Positions 51,482 through 60,788 of a stretch of 64,000 bases of DNA are shown here, piece by piece. Below the pieces are notes generated by a model. The model was not told the origin of the DNA and searched no databases. It saw only the letters and a list, made by a program, of their open reading frames with translations. Source of the stretch: Bdellovibrio bacteriovorus (GTDB lineage: Bacteria; Bdellovibrionota; Bdellovibrionia; Bdellovibrionales; Bdellovibrionaceae); assembly GCF_001592755.1 (NCBI RefSeq), contig NZ_LUKF01000001.1, forward strand, positions 410,029 to 474,028, in the 5' to 3' direction. The translations under genes were made by a program, and so were the position numbers. Positions within the stretch are counted from its first letter, which is position 1. The number at the start of each line of letters is the position of its first letter.

Positions 51482-52351
51482 ATGGCAATTCTTATTAACA
51501 AAGACACTAAAGTTATCTGCCAAGGTTTCACTGGTGCTCAAGGTACTTTCCACTCTGAGCAAGCTATTGCTTACGGAACAAAAATGGTGGGTGGTGTGAC
51601 TCCGGGTAAAGGTGGCACAACTCATATCGGTCTTCCTGTGTTCAACACAGTGGCGGATGCGAAAGAAAAAACAGGCTGTAATGCGTCTGTGATTTTCGTT
51701 CCGCCTCCATTTGCAGCGGACTCTATCATGGAAGCCGTTGATGCTGAATTGGACCTTGTGATCTGTATCACTGAAGGCATTCCTGTTCTAGACATGGTGA
51801 AAGTGAAAAAATTCATGCAAGGTAAAAAGACTCGCTTGGTGGGTCCGAACTGCCCGGGCGTGATCACTCCAGGTGAATGTAAAATCGGTATCATGCCTGG
51901 TCACATTCACAAACCAGGTCGTATCGGCGTTCTTTCACGCTCTGGCACATTGACTTACGAAGCTGTTGGTCAATTGACGGCGTTGGGCCTTGGCCAATCT
52001 ACTTGCGTAGGTATCGGTGGTGACCCAGTGAATGGAACAAACTTTATCGACGTTCTAGAGATGTACAACAAAGACAAAGACACTGACGCCGTGATCATGA
52101 TCGGTGAAATCGGTGGATCTGCAGAAGAAGAAGCTGCAGAGTACATCAAACGTGAATTCAAAAAGCCAGTGACAGCGTTCATCGCAGGTGCAGCAGCTCC
52201 AGCAGGTAAACGTATGGGTCACGCTGGTGCAATCATCAGCGGCGGCAAAGGCACAGCAGAAGCGAAGTTCGAAGCTTTGATGTCTGCAGGCTGTAAGATT
52301 TCTCGCTCTCCAGCAGAGATGGGAATCACTTTGAAATCTATGTTGAAGTAA
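51482..52351 (+). CDS. sucD: Succinyl-CoA synthetase alpha subunit
   Basis: CoA-binding subunit. Opens with [27 protein letters not shown]; the phospho-His lies in [14 protein letters not shown]. 289 residues is standard. Translated with sucC and closed by a strong terminator. Confidence 0.96.
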   Translation: MAILINKDTKVICQGFTGAQGTFHSEQAIAYGTKMVGGVTPGKGGTTHIGLPVFNTVADAKEKTGCNASVIFVPPPFAADSIMEAVDAELDLVICITEGIPVLDMVKVKKFMQGKKTRLVGPNCPGVITPGECKIGIMPGHIHKPGRIGVLSRSGTLTYEAVGQLTALGLGQSTCVGIGGDPVNGTNFIDVLEMYNKDKDTDAVIMIGEIGGSAEEEAAEYIKREFKKPVTAFIAGAAAPAGKRMGHAGAIISGGKGTAEAKFEALMSAGCKISRSPAEMGITLKSMLK

Positions 52352-52377
52352 TTTCTTCGCGATTAGGTTTAAAAATC

Positions 52378-52410
52378 AAAACCCACGGTGAAAACATCGT
52401 GGGTTTTTTT
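52378..52410 (+). terminator. Intrinsic terminator after sucD
   Basis: A stem of about ten pairs (AACCCACGGTG with CATCGTGGGTT, including one G-T) around an AAAA loop, followed by eight T residues. Confidence 0.92.
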
Positions 52411-52560
52411 TCTTCCAAATAGAACCTACTTCTTAAGAGCCCATCTTAACCAAATCTAAACCAAATCCAGCATGTAATCTTGACAGGCTGCTCTTTCAAT
52501 TTCCAGGAAGTATTGGTACACCCTTCCCCGTCCATATAACTAATTAGACGGAGGTCTTTT

Positions 52561-52941
52561 GTGAAATCGGTGGCTTTCCTTTTCTTGGCAGTTTTGGTTT
52601 CTTTTTCTCAAGTTTCTTTGGCTGAACAGCTTGAGCTTCCTCTTGAGCCTAGAGCGTGTATTAGCCTGCAAGACGCGCAATCTTCTTTAGCAAAATATAT
52701 GAATCCGCTTGTGGGTACAGTGCCTGTTGATGATTTTAACTGGTTGAAAGAAGACGACGTTCCTCTAACAGCGAGAGACGTCGCTCACGCAGTTAAATCC
52801 CTCGAGTGGGACGCTCGTGGTTTAGTCTATCAATCTTCCGCAGTCTATGACGGTTACTGCGCAGCGGGTGCTTCTTGCTGGGGTTGGTACGTTGTTGATT
52901 GCGCTGGTAAAATCGAAGCGCGTATGGATGGTGAAGAATAA
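52561..52941 (+). CDS. Small secreted protein, paralogue A
   Basis: 126 residues with a signal peptide (1-21). The mature part starts QLELPLEP and ends with GYCAAGASCWGWYVVDCAG, giving four cysteines (33, 100, 106, 114) that probably form two disulfides. A second gene 0.9 kb downstream encodes a protein aligned end to end with this one. Start is GTG with GGAGG upstream. The family is not recognised. A TTGACA box lies about 75 bases upstream, but I found no well-spaced -10. Confidence 0.78.
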   Translation: MKSVAFLFLAVLVSFSQVSLAEQLELPLEPRACISLQDAQSSLAKYMNPLVGTVPVDDFNWLKEDDVPLTARDVAHAVKSLEWDARGLVYQSSAVYDGYCAAGASCWGWYVVDCAGKIEARMDGEE

Positions 52942-52956
52942 ATCCTTCGTCAGGAT

Positions 52957-53694
52957 TTATCTTAATGTCGCTCCATATTTTTTAAAGATCGTCTGTAGAG
53001 TGCCGTCGGATTTTATTTTATCAACGGCGGCATTCACTTCTTTTTCTTTCACCCGCCCCTTGCGACTGACCGCACACGAAATCGGATATTCCTGCATAAA
53101 AAAGCGCTGGCGATTGCGATCGATTTTTGGATGCTTTAACTTAAAATAGTCCACAAAAATTTCATCGGTGACAATATAGTCGATACGACCGTTGAGGAGC
53201 TTTTTTAAATTCGCCTCTTCACTGAGGCTGTCTTCCCGAAAAAGTTGTTTAGACTGAAACAAAGGATCTAACTTCGGGTACACGTACTGAAGCATGGTCC
53301 CGATAGTTTTCCCTTTTAGATCCGAAACCTTTTTCGGCATAGTCTCGGGCCCAAGAATAATTTCTCGTTTTATAAACAAAGTTTTAGAGAAATCCATTTG
53401 ATCTTGATTACTCGCCCACACCTTACTGGTGTAGCACATCATATCCACTTGGCCCTTCAGCAAATAGCTGTCCAGACGATAACGCGTGATAATGCTAAAG
53501 GTGCTGGTTCGCCCCATAGCCTGCGCCAAGGCCGCCGCGTATTCAGCCACGAGTCCTTTTGTTTCGGGGGACTTTTCATCAAAAAGCAAAGGCGGAGCTA
53601 GTCCCGCAGGAATTCCGATTCGAACTTCCTGAACATCGAAGGCAAAAGCTTTTGCCGCTGCGAAAAGTATGGATGCAATTATAAATAGGCGCAT
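52957..53694 (-). CDS. Periplasmic solute-binding protein (family 3)
   Basis: 245 residues with a signal peptide (about 1-18) and the type-II solute-binding fold of the amino-acid/ligand family 3 (VRIGIPAGLAPPLLFDE..., GLVAEYAAALAQAMG, GKTIGTMLQYVYPKL, LLNGRIDYIVTDEI). No transporter permease or ATPase gene lies next to it, so it may feed a distant ABC system, or be a receptor or enzyme partner. Lacks a clear ribosome site. It lies between the two small paralogue genes on the opposite strand. Confidence 0.82.
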   Translation of the reverse strand: MRLFIIASILFAAAKAFAFDVQEVRIGIPAGLAPPLLFDEKSPETKGLVAEYAAALAQAMGRTSTFSIITRYRLDSYLLKGQVDMMCYTSKVWASNQDQMDFSKTLFIKREIILGPETMPKKVSDLKGKTIGTMLQYVYPKLDPLFQSKQLFREDSLSEEANLKKLLNGRIDYIVTDEIFVDYFKLKHPKIDRNRQRFFMQEYPISCAVSRKGRVKEKEVNAAVDKIKSDGTLQTIFKKYGATLR

Positions 53695-53853
53695 TTAGTT
53701 TGAGCTTGCTGCAAAACAGGGTGTTTATCAAAAGCATACTGCAGCTGGCGTTGAAATATTTCACTGTTCTTTAAGATTCCATTAAGGCTTCGATAAAGAC
53801 TAGGTTGCACCTAAAGGTCATGATAGAAGCCTCTGAAAATTAAGGAGTCTTTC

Positions 53854-54216
53854 ATGAAAAAGTTGGTTTTCACGGCATTAGTATCTCTTTTTTCAACTAC
53901 AAGCTTTGCCCAACAATTGGAACTTCCTCTTCAACCTATACAATGCATTTCAGTTCAAGAAGCCGCAGTTGCTTTGAACAACTACCTAACTCCCCTCATT
54001 GGCACTGTGCCCTCTGACGACTTCGAGTGGGCTGACGAAGAAGTTACACAAGAAGACGTGACTCGCGCACTTCGCTCATTGAAATGGAATCAAAAAGCCT
54101 TCAACTACCAGTCTACGGCAGTGACCGAAGGCTATTGTGCCGCGGGAGCAAGTTGCTGGGGCTATTACGAAATTGATTGCGCAGGAAATGTAACTGCGAA
54201 CTATGACGGCGAATAG
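53854..54216 (+). CDS. Small secreted protein, paralogue B
   Basis: 120 residues, signal peptide (1-19), then QLELPLQPIQCIS and the same spacing of four cysteines (31, 95, 101, 109) and the same GYCAAGASCWG core as paralogue A. Roughly half of the positions are identical by eye. AAGGAG lies before the ATG. Function unknown; secretion and disulfide bonding are inferred. Confidence 0.78.
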   Translation: MKKLVFTALVSLFSTTSFAQQLELPLQPIQCISVQEAAVALNNYLTPLIGTVPSDDFEWADEEVTQEDVTRALRSLKWNQKAFNYQSTAVTEGYCAAGASCWGYYEIDCAGNVTANYDGE

Positions 54217-54320
54217 GTCGTCCTCACCCTGAAGTATTTTCAAAAAAGCGTCCGCTAATCTTTGTAAAAGCTCAGAATATTATTGTCTTGTAATGGTCCC
54301 CAAGGAATAAACTTGGGGCC

Positions 54321-55991
54321 ATGAAGTTCATTACGATCTTGTTATTGATTCTTTCTTCCCATTCATTCGCGTCTTCTCCAGATTGGTCCGCCGGCGTGGC
54401 CATCCCGACAAATGGACGCCACAACATCTATCAATGGCCGGATGAAGATTTTGTCCAAATTAAAAACCGTGGAAAACTCCATACGCAGATCTATCCCGTG
54501 ACAGTGACTGGGATGCTACCGCCCTATTGGCCGACGGTGCGGTTGATTGAAGAGGATAGTAAGAATCCATTTAAAAAATGGGTGCAGTCCATTCTTCACG
54601 GAGTCAGTGGCTTTGATTCTTTTAACGACGTTCTAAAAAACCTTGGCCTGCATCCCTATCCAAAAAAGACGGATGAAGGAGTCTACGCCGTTCCTTATCC
54701 AGACAACATCGGCCCTGATGATCTGATGGGTTTGGGACTAATTCAGCGAAATGGAGCTGAAGGATTCACTTTCAGTTGCGCCGCCTGCCACTCGAGCAAT
54801 CTTTTTGGTAAAACAGTTTTAGGAATGACCAATCGTTTTCCAAAAGCGAATGAGTTTTTCATCAAAGCTAAAAAGTTGATGGCCGTGACAGATCCGTATC
54901 TTTTCCAAGCCTATACTGGAGCGACGAACGCCGAGCGCGAATTACTATCTGAGGCGCAAGATCATCTGCGTTTTGTCTCTTTAAAGCAGCCTGTTGCTTT
55001 GGGGCTAGATACGTCTTTGGCGCAAGTGGCTTTGTCATTAAATCGTCGATCTAAAGATGCTTATGCAAGCTATAGCGAGTGGTATGCCCGCTTTCCTCGT
55101 CATGATGCGATCTTAGATAATAATCCAGCCGATTCGAAGCCCGCTGTGTGGTGGAATTTAAAATACAAAAATCGCTGGCTTTCCGACGGAAGTGTTTTAA
55201 GTGGAAATCCTATTTTCACTAATATCATCTGGAATGAGGTAGGCCGTGGTGCAGATCTCGTTCAATTAGAAAAATGGCTTGCAGAAAACAGCGCCGTTAT
55301 CGAAGAGCTAACAACAGCTGTGTTTTCTTCAGAAGCACCTTTGATTACTGATTTCATTCCTGCAGAGAAAATTGATCTTGGCCGCGCGAAATTGGGAGAA
55401 CAAATCTTCAATACGAACTGCGCAAAATGCCATGGAAATTACGATAAAGCCTGGAGCCTTGCAGGCTCAGAAAACTTGCCGCTTAAAGAGCAGCTTAAAA
55501 CGGTGCAAGTTCGCTACAAACAATCCACACCTGTTGTCGATGTGGGAACAGATCCCTATCGTCGTCTGGGGATGAAGTCTTTAGAGCAACTCAATGACCT
55601 TGCGATTTCAAAAAAGAACGGCATCGTGATTAAAGCCCAAGAAGGATATGTACCGCCACCGCTTGTAGGTATCTGGGCTCGTTGGCCGTACCTGCATAAC
55701 AACTCGGTTCCGAACCTTTGTGCTCTTTTGACTCCGTCGGATCGTCGTCCGGTCGCTTACTATTCCGGAGACGCTCTGAATCCTGCCATAGACTTCGATT
55801 TAGAGTGCAATGGCTATCCTTTGGGAGATAAAACTCCGAAGTCATGGCAAACGCGTGACCATTATTTTGACACTCGAAAAAAGGGCATGAGTAACAAAGG
55901 TCATGACGAGCGCATTTTCCTTAAAGACGGAAAAGAAATTCTGTCTAGTGCGGATAAGCGCAATTTGATCCTTTTCTTGCAAACTCTCTAG
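54321..55991 (+). CDS. RoxA/cytochrome-peroxidase-like dihaem c-type cytochrome
   Basis: 556 residues with a short signal peptide (1-17) and two haem c motifs, CAACH (153-157) and CAKCH (367-371). The C-terminal PPLVGIWARWPYLHNNSVP block and the FDTRKKGMSNKGHDERIF segment resemble the rubber oxygenase A/di-haem cytochrome c peroxidase superfamily. I cannot say which activity it has. The axial ligand residues beyond the CXXCH His are not confirmed. It stands alone between accessory genes; a hairpin follows. Confidence 0.75.
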   Translation: MKFITILLLILSSHSFASSPDWSAGVAIPTNGRHNIYQWPDEDFVQIKNRGKLHTQIYPVTVTGMLPPYWPTVRLIEEDSKNPFKKWVQSILHGVSGFDSFNDVLKNLGLHPYPKKTDEGVYAVPYPDNIGPDDLMGLGLIQRNGAEGFTFSCAACHSSNLFGKTVLGMTNRFPKANEFFIKAKKLMAVTDPYLFQAYTGATNAERELLSEAQDHLRFVSLKQPVALGLDTSLAQVALSLNRRSKDAYASYSEWYARFPRHDAILDNNPADSKPAVWWNLKYKNRWLSDGSVLSGNPIFTNIIWNEVGRGADLVQLEKWLAENSAVIEELTTAVFSSEAPLITDFIPAEKIDLGRAKLGEQIFNTNCAKCHGNYDKAWSLAGSENLPLKEQLKTVQVRYKQSTPVVDVGTDPYRRLGMKSLEQLNDLAISKKNGIVIKAQEGYVPPPLVGIWARWPYLHNNSVPNLCALLTPSDRRPVAYYSGDALNPAIDFDLECNGYPLGDKTPKSWQTRDHYFDTRKKGMSNKGHDERIFLKDGKEILSSADKRNLILFLQTL

Positions 55992-56026
55992 TGGTCGCGA
56001 ATTCCACGGGGTTATCCACATTCAAG

Positions 56027-56057
56027 GCTGTCGATACTTTCGACAGCTTCAGAATTC
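56027..56057 (+). terminator. Hairpin after the dihaem cytochrome gene
   Basis: 8-bp perfect stem GCTGTCGA/TCGACAGC with a 5-base loop, 36 bases after the stop; the tract that follows is T-rich but interrupted, so termination efficiency is uncertain. Confidence 0.5.
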
Positions 56058-56114
56058 TTTTCTGAAAACATTTCGGGGCCCACATGAGCACCTGGCTTAT
56101 GTTAAAAAGACCTC

Positions 56115-56864
56115 ATGAAAAGAACGTGCATTTTAATTATTAGTGCTATCGTCCTTTGCGCCTTCAACTCATTTGCAAATTCTGAAGAGTCGTTTGCCCG
56201 AGGCTTCCTTATTGCTGTCGACACCCGCGATCACAAAGCGTGTGAACAAGCCTTCTTAAGAGTTTCTGGCGCCACCGGCCTGAAAATCTCAAGCTTGTGT
56301 GCTCAAGACGGCCGTAATCCTTTTGCCGTGGCGGTGATCACCGTTCCTATTGATGAATTCGAATTTCTTTCTGAAGTCACAAATAAACACGGCTCGAATG
56401 CGCGCGCGGCTCGCTCTGACAGGTCCGTGATTATGACTCTGCCGCATGATCGCGACACGGAAACATACTTTCGCATTTCTGCACGCCGCGATCGCATGTC
56501 GATCACGGTCTTCCGCGAAAGTGATTTTGGTGCGATGGATGAGCGTCGCGAACGCTTTCTTATCATGTCTTTCGTGATGAAAAATACGGGCTCTCAGGGA
56601 TTGCAGGATCAGCGCGTGGCTTCTTCCATTGATCGTCGCTTGGTCTACAATCGTGGTGCGACGGAATTAACTCAGTCACAGTACAAATCCATCGCCACCA
56701 AAGCCTCGAACATTATTGATGCCATCAATGGTGCCGTTCAAAATATCACTTCGCCGCGTGTTTCCTTAGATGTCTTCGTTCCTCCAGATGCTTGCGATGC
56801 CAATCGCTTCTGTCCTAATGAAGATGTTATTCGCCTCGGTTTAAGCGTCGTGATTCGCTTTTAA
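56115..56864 (+). CDS. Secreted protein of unknown function
   Basis: 249 residues with a signal peptide (about 1-21, ending FANS). The mature protein has Cys residues near the start (KACEQAF, SLCAQDG) and near the end (DACDANRFCPNED), suggesting two disulfides. No family recognised; the rest is mixed alpha/beta and Arg-rich in the middle. A terminator follows, then a strong-looking promoter. Confidence 0.7.
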   Translation: MKRTCILIISAIVLCAFNSFANSEESFARGFLIAVDTRDHKACEQAFLRVSGATGLKISSLCAQDGRNPFAVAVITVPIDEFEFLSEVTNKHGSNARAARSDRSVIMTLPHDRDTETYFRISARRDRMSITVFRESDFGAMDERRERFLIMSFVMKNTGSQGLQDQRVASSIDRRLVYNRGATELTQSQYKSIATKASNIIDAINGAVQNITSPRVSLDVFVPPDACDANRFCPNEDVIRLGLSVVIRF

Positions 56865-56876
56865 AATCAAGCAGAG

Positions 56877-56904
56877 GGCGGGATTATTTCCGCCCAATTT
56901 TCGT
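56877..56904 (+). terminator. Intrinsic terminator after the 249-residue protein gene
   Basis: 6-bp stem GGGCGG/CCGCCC with a 7-base AT-rich loop, followed by AATTTTCGTTT, 13 bases after the stop. Confidence 0.7.
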
Positions 56905-56933
56905 TTGACTATTTGCAGCAAAAATCCTATTAA
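56905..56933 (+). promoter_or_regulatory. Sigma-70-type promoter for the 100-residue secreted protein
   Basis: TTGACT (56905-56910), a 17-base spacer, and TATTAA (56928-56933), which places a transcription start about 15-20 bases before the ATG at 56957. It is the cleanest consensus-like promoter I found in the window. Confidence 0.6.
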
Positions 56934-56956
56934 AAGCCCCAACTCTGGGAGCTAAG

Positions 56957-57259
56957 ATGAAGAAACTATTAATTTTTATTCTGTTGGCAGCAAGCCCTGC
57001 TTTCGCCGGCCGTATTGATGAAATCGTGATCATGACGACTGAAAGCGTGGAAGAGACTTTGGATCTTTGGAACGCTGATAAAACGTATGAAATCACTTAT
57101 CAGGATTTCACAACGCCGGACCAAGGATTTGACCTTGCGGTGAAAACCAAGCTCAACGTAAAGAATGTCCGCGAGAGCCAAAACCAAGAGTGGACATGTG
57201 TCACTCAATTCGTTAAAACTCCTAGGTTCTTTGACGTTTCTAAAACAGATTGTAAATAA
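56957..57259 (+). CDS. Small secreted protein, 100 residues
   Basis: Signal peptide about 1-17 (ending AFA), then a beta-rich mature part of about 83 residues with a Cys pair (WTCVTQF, KTDCK) near the C-terminus. Not recognised. It lies just upstream of ndk and may be co-transcribed with it; 13 bases separate its stop from the ndk start. Confidence 0.7.
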   Translation: MKKLLIFILLAASPAFAGRIDEIVIMTTESVEETLDLWNADKTYEITYQDFTTPDQGFDLAVKTKLNVKNVRESQNQEWTCVTQFVKTPRFFDVSKTDCK

Positions 57260-57272
57260 ACAAGGAGATACC

Positions 57273-57698
57273 ATGGCTATCGAGCAAACATTCTCAATCA
57301 TCAAGCCAAATGCAATGAAGAAAAACGCTATCGGCGACATCATCAGCATGTTTGAAGCAAACGGCTTGAAAATCGCTGCTGCGAAAATCACTATTCTTTC
57401 TAAAGCTAAAGCTGAAGAGTTCTATGCTGAACACAAAGAACGTCCTTTCTTTGGCGAACTAGTTTCTTTCATGACTTCAGGCCCCGTTTGCTTGATGTGT
57501 TTGCAAGGCGAAAACGCAGTTTTGAAAAACCGCGAAATCATGGGTGCTACTGATCCTAAAAAAGCTAACGCTGGAACAGTTCGCGCTAAATTCGGCGACA
57601 ACGTTGGTGAAAACGCAGTTCACGGTTCTGACTCTGCAGCTTCTGCAGCTCGCGAACTTGCTTTGTTCTTCGAAAAACAAGAAATCTGCAACGTTTAA
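57273..57698 (+). CDS. ndk: Nucleoside diphosphate kinase
   Basis: Transfers phosphate between nucleoside tri- and diphosphates. From the chosen start the product is 141 residues, the standard size. [20 protein letters not shown] opens the fold, and NAVHGSDS carries the phospho-His at 117. I use ATG 57273 with AAGGAGA before it; a longer reading frame from 57165 overlaps the upstream gene and adds 36 non-conserved residues. Strong codon bias. Confidence 0.95.
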   Translation: MAIEQTFSIIKPNAMKKNAIGDIISMFEANGLKIAAAKITILSKAKAEEFYAEHKERPFFGELVSFMTSGPVCLMCLQGENAVLKNREIMGATDPKKANAGTVRAKFGDNVGENAVHGSDSAASAARELALFFEKQEICNV

Positions 57699-57725
57699 TT
57701 ATTTAAACTGAAATTGCGATTTTAA

Positions 57726-58907
57726 ATGTCTGCAAAATCAAACAAGGGGGGAGCGCAAGCTCCCCTTCTTGGTTCAAAGATCAGATTGAATATTGAAAAG
57801 CTTGCCATTGGCGGTGCTGGAGTCGCTCGACACGAGGGCATGGTTGTCTTCGTTCCTCAAGCAGCGCCTAATGAAGAAGTTTTGGCCGAAGTCACTTTGG
57901 TCAAAAAGAATTTTGTCGAAGCAAAAATCCTGGAAGTTCTAAATCCGGGAGCATCTCGCCGAACGCCTCCTTGCCCGGTTGCCAACGTTTGTGGTGGCTG
58001 TAACTGGCAGCACATCACCGAAGAAGAACAGCTCGCACAAAAAGAGAAATTGGTTTTTGAAACTCTAAAAAAGTTCAATCCCTCTTTGGAATTTGAATAT
58101 CTGCCAATTCAAAAAAGTCCCCGTTCTTTAAGATATCGCAACCGCATTCAACCAAAGTTCCAACACGGTCGTTTTGGTTTCTTTGCACGAAACTCTCACG
58201 ATATTGTTGAAATCACCGACTGTCCGATTACTGAAGAGGCCTTGACCGAAAAGTTCGCGGAAGTGAAAGCTTGGGCTCAGCAAAAGAATACCAAAGAACT
58301 GCTTCGTCTTGAAATGTACATCTCGGAGGAAGGTCTAGTTCGCCACGGCCTTATCACGGATGAGGACGACGGCATTGGCTTTTCTCAAGTGAATCGCTTT
58401 CAGAACGAAGACCTGGTTCGCACCGCCCTAGACTGGGCTGGTGATTATGAATTCAAAAATGTTTTCGATCTTTATGCCGGCGCGGGAAATTTCACATTTC
58501 CTTTGGCACAAAAGTATTCGTCTTCCATGATCACCGGAGTGGAGCTAAATCCCAAGCTCGTTGAACGCGCGAAAAGCAAAATCAAAGAAAAACGTATGAA
58601 GTACTTCCTTTCCGACGTTGAAAACTACATGCGACGCGCTCAAATCGGGACTGAAGACTTGGTTTTACTGGATCCTCCTCGTGCGGGAGCCAGTGAATAC
58701 ATCATGCGAGCCCTGGCCTCGGCGGCTCCGAAAAGAATCATCTACATCAGCTGTCATCCGGTGTCTTTGGCCCGCGATCTTAACTGGTTCTTTGCTTGGG
58801 CGCAGAAGCTAGGAAAATCGGCGAAGTTAGCAAGGGTGCAAACCTTTGAAATGTTCCCTCAGACCGACCATGTTGAGACTATTGCAGAGCTCAGGGTTGA
58901 CTCTTAG
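57726..58907 (+). CDS. rlmD: RlmD-family 23S rRNA uracil-C5 methyltransferase
   Basis: TRAM domain (about 16-75), iron-sulfur cysteines 83, 89 and 92 (CPVANVCGGC) with a fourth near TDCPI, and the SAM-dependent domain with FDLYAGAGNF, LLDPPRAG and YISCHPVSLARDL (catalytic Cys). The RlmD/RumA/TrmA group modifies U1939 or U54-type sites; the exact target is by family only. 393 residues. ATG is only 27 bases after ndk. Confidence 0.9.
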   Translation: MSAKSNKGGAQAPLLGSKIRLNIEKLAIGGAGVARHEGMVVFVPQAAPNEEVLAEVTLVKKNFVEAKILEVLNPGASRRTPPCPVANVCGGCNWQHITEEEQLAQKEKLVFETLKKFNPSLEFEYLPIQKSPRSLRYRNRIQPKFQHGRFGFFARNSHDIVEITDCPITEEALTEKFAEVKAWAQQKNTKELLRLEMYISEEGLVRHGLITDEDDGIGFSQVNRFQNEDLVRTALDWAGDYEFKNVFDLYAGAGNFTFPLAQKYSSSMITGVELNPKLVERAKSKIKEKRMKYFLSDVENYMRRAQIGTEDLVLLDPPRAGASEYIMRALASAAPKRIIYISCHPVSLARDLNWFFAWAQKLGKSAKLARVQTFEMFPQTDHVETIAELRVDS

Positions 58908-58930
58908 TCTTCAAATGATACCTTTTTAAC

Positions 58931-59677
58931 ATGCGTAAATGGATTCTCGCACTGACTCTTTTATCTGCACTTGGATGTGCCAGTCAGGACAAGCAAAAAG
59001 CTGATTTGTACTTGCGAATGGGTGCTGCTCAAATGGAAAGCGGTAACTATCCGTATGCGCTTCGCGACCTTCTTAAAGCAGAAGAACTTGATCCTAAAAA
59101 TGCGGCGACTCAGAACAACTTGGGTCTCGTCTACTTTTTCCGTGAACGTTATGATTTAGCCGAAAAACATTTGCACCAAGCTTTAGAGCTTGAGCCCAAG
59201 TACACTGAAGCCCGCAACAATCTTTCTCGCGTCTTAATTGAACAAGGAAAATATGCGGATGCGGAAAAAGAACTTCGCGTTGTTTTAGCAGATCTCACTT
59301 ACCCGACACCAGAAAAAGCCTACATTAATTTGGGTCTGGCGAAATTCAATCAAAAGGACTTCACTGGTTCGCGCAGTGCTTTCACAAAAGTACTCAACGT
59401 AAATCCCGATGACTGCATTGGGAACACTTACTTCGGCCGTACGTTCTTTGAAACTGAAGATTATGCTCGCGCGGCAGAAACTTTGGATCGCGCGATCGGC
59501 TTCTGTCAAAAAAGCCTTTATGATGAACCTCACTACTACAGTGCTTTGGCTTACTACCGCCTTGGAGACAAATCCAAATCGGTGGCTCGCTTTGAAGAGC
59601 TTATAAAGTATTACCCTACTGGGAAATACCGTGAAAAAGCCAAAGGCATGCTCAGCTTGATTCGAAAGGGACATTAA
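58931..59677 (+). CDS. TPR lipoprotein, PilF/PilW-like
   Basis: A lipobox SALGCAS with Cys near residue 16, then about five tetratricopeptide repeats ([28 protein letters not shown] and following). PilF/PilW-type lipoproteins help secretin assembly in type IV pili. No pilus gene is adjacent, so the name is by architecture. 248 residues. Overlaps the next gene by one base (TAATG). Confidence 0.82.
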   Translation: MRKWILALTLLSALGCASQDKQKADLYLRMGAAQMESGNYPYALRDLLKAEELDPKNAATQNNLGLVYFFRERYDLAEKHLHQALELEPKYTEARNNLSRVLIEQGKYADAEKELRVVLADLTYPTPEKAYINLGLAKFNQKDFTGSRSAFTKVLNVNPDDCIGNTYFGRTFFETEDYARAAETLDRAIGFCQKSLYDEPHYYSALAYYRLGDKSKSVARFEELIKYYPTGKYREKAKGMLSLIRKGH

Positions 59678-60786
59678 TGAAAAAAACCGGTGAAATTTTA
59701 AAGAAAGCCCGTGAGCAAAAAGGCCTGTCTCTGCATGAAATTGGTCTTTCTTTGAAAATCAACAGCAAGGTTTTAAAAGCCATCGAAGAAGGTGATGATT
59801 CTCAATTGCCTGCGAAAACTTTCTTGCGCGGTTTCGTACAAAGTTACGCAAATTTCCTGCAACTGGATTCAGACAAGGTTTTGGAAGTGTTCTATGAAGA
59901 GATGGGTTCAACAAAACCAAAACCTTATATCCGTGAAGTAGAAACTCCTAAATCTGAAGTTACGGAAACACGTACTAGTTCAAGTGTTACAAGCACTGAG
60001 AAACCAGCAGAGACGGATGCCGAAGCCACGGTCACGCCGATTCGTCGTACCGCGCCTGCTTCGTCTGGAAAATCGGATTTAAAATCCCTTCAAGAAAATA
60101 AGTCCACGAAGACCATCGCTATTATTGGCGTAGGGGTCGTGCTTATCGGTCTTATTCTTTTCACAAAAAAGATGATCGACAAGTATTCAAAAGAAGCTGA
60201 AGTTCCAAGCGGTGAAGTTGCGCAAACAATGGAAGGTGCAACACCGGTAACGGCTGAAACGCCGACAGTGACTGATGTTGATACCAATGGAGATGCAAGT
60301 CCCCTGACGAACTTAACGGCAAGCCCAACTCCAGCAGCGCCATCAAGCCAAGCTTCTCCAACACCAACAGCCTCGCCTCTTGTGTCGACGCCAACTCCAA
60401 CGCCTTCACCAACACCGGTTGCTGCGGCATCACCAACTCCAACAGCGACTCCGAAGGCAAGTCCTACGCCAAGCCCGACGGCTACTCCGGTAGCGACGGC
60501 AAGTCCAACACCAAGTCCTTCGCCGACTCCGTCGCCCACACCGAAAGAGACGAATAAACCCGTCGAACTTATCGTAGAAGCTTTGGATACAGTGGAAATT
60601 GAGTACTCTGCTCCAAACGGCAAGCCGCAAAAGATCCGTCTATCTGCTGAGCAAGTTCATACTTTTAAAAGCAAAAGTGGCCTTCGCATCAGCTTTTCTA
60701 ACGGTGGCGCTGTCAACTTGATCCACAATGGAAGAGAAATCGGCATCCCAGGTGATTTGGGTAAGCCCATTAAGTTGAGCTACTAA
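59677..60786 (+). CDS. RodZ-like HTH membrane protein
   Basis: 369 residues: an HTH of the RodZ/HTH_25 type (about 6-70, [34 protein letters not shown]), a charged linker, one membrane span (about 147-163), a long Ser/Thr/Pro low-complexity stretch (about 205-290, repeated PTPSP units), and a C-terminal DUF4115-like beta domain (about 295-369). RodZ links MreB to the envelope. Shares its HTH type with the protein at 34858. It lies between the TPR lipoprotein and the glycosyltransferase. Confidence 0.88.
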   Translation: MKKTGEILKKAREQKGLSLHEIGLSLKINSKVLKAIEEGDDSQLPAKTFLRGFVQSYANFLQLDSDKVLEVFYEEMGSTKPKPYIREVETPKSEVTETRTSSSVTSTEKPAETDAEATVTPIRRTAPASSGKSDLKSLQENKSTKTIAIIGVGVVLIGLILFTKKMIDKYSKEAEVPSGEVAQTMEGATPVTAETPTVTDVDTNGDASPLTNLTASPTPAAPSSQASPTPTASPLVSTPTPTPSPTPVAAASPTPTATPKASPTPSPTATPVATASPTPSPSPTPSPTPKETNKPVELIVEALDTVEIEYSAPNGKPQKIRLSAEQVHTFKSKSGLRISFSNGGAVNLIHNGREIGIPGDLGKPIKLSY

Positions 60787-60788
60787 AC

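Noticed and set aside
52480-52485. TTGACA as a promoter for small secreted paralogue A
   Set aside because: No acceptable -10 hexamer lies 16-18 bases downstream, so I did not mark it as a promoter.
57165-57272. N-terminal extension of ndk of 36 residues
   Set aside because: It overlaps the upstream gene, is not conserved in the family, and ATG 57273 has a strong ribosome site.
60090-60623. Long Gly/Val-rich reading frame on the minus strand
   Set aside because: It is the reverse frame of the Ser/Thr/Pro repeats of the RodZ-like protein, with a composition set by those repeats and no ribosome site.
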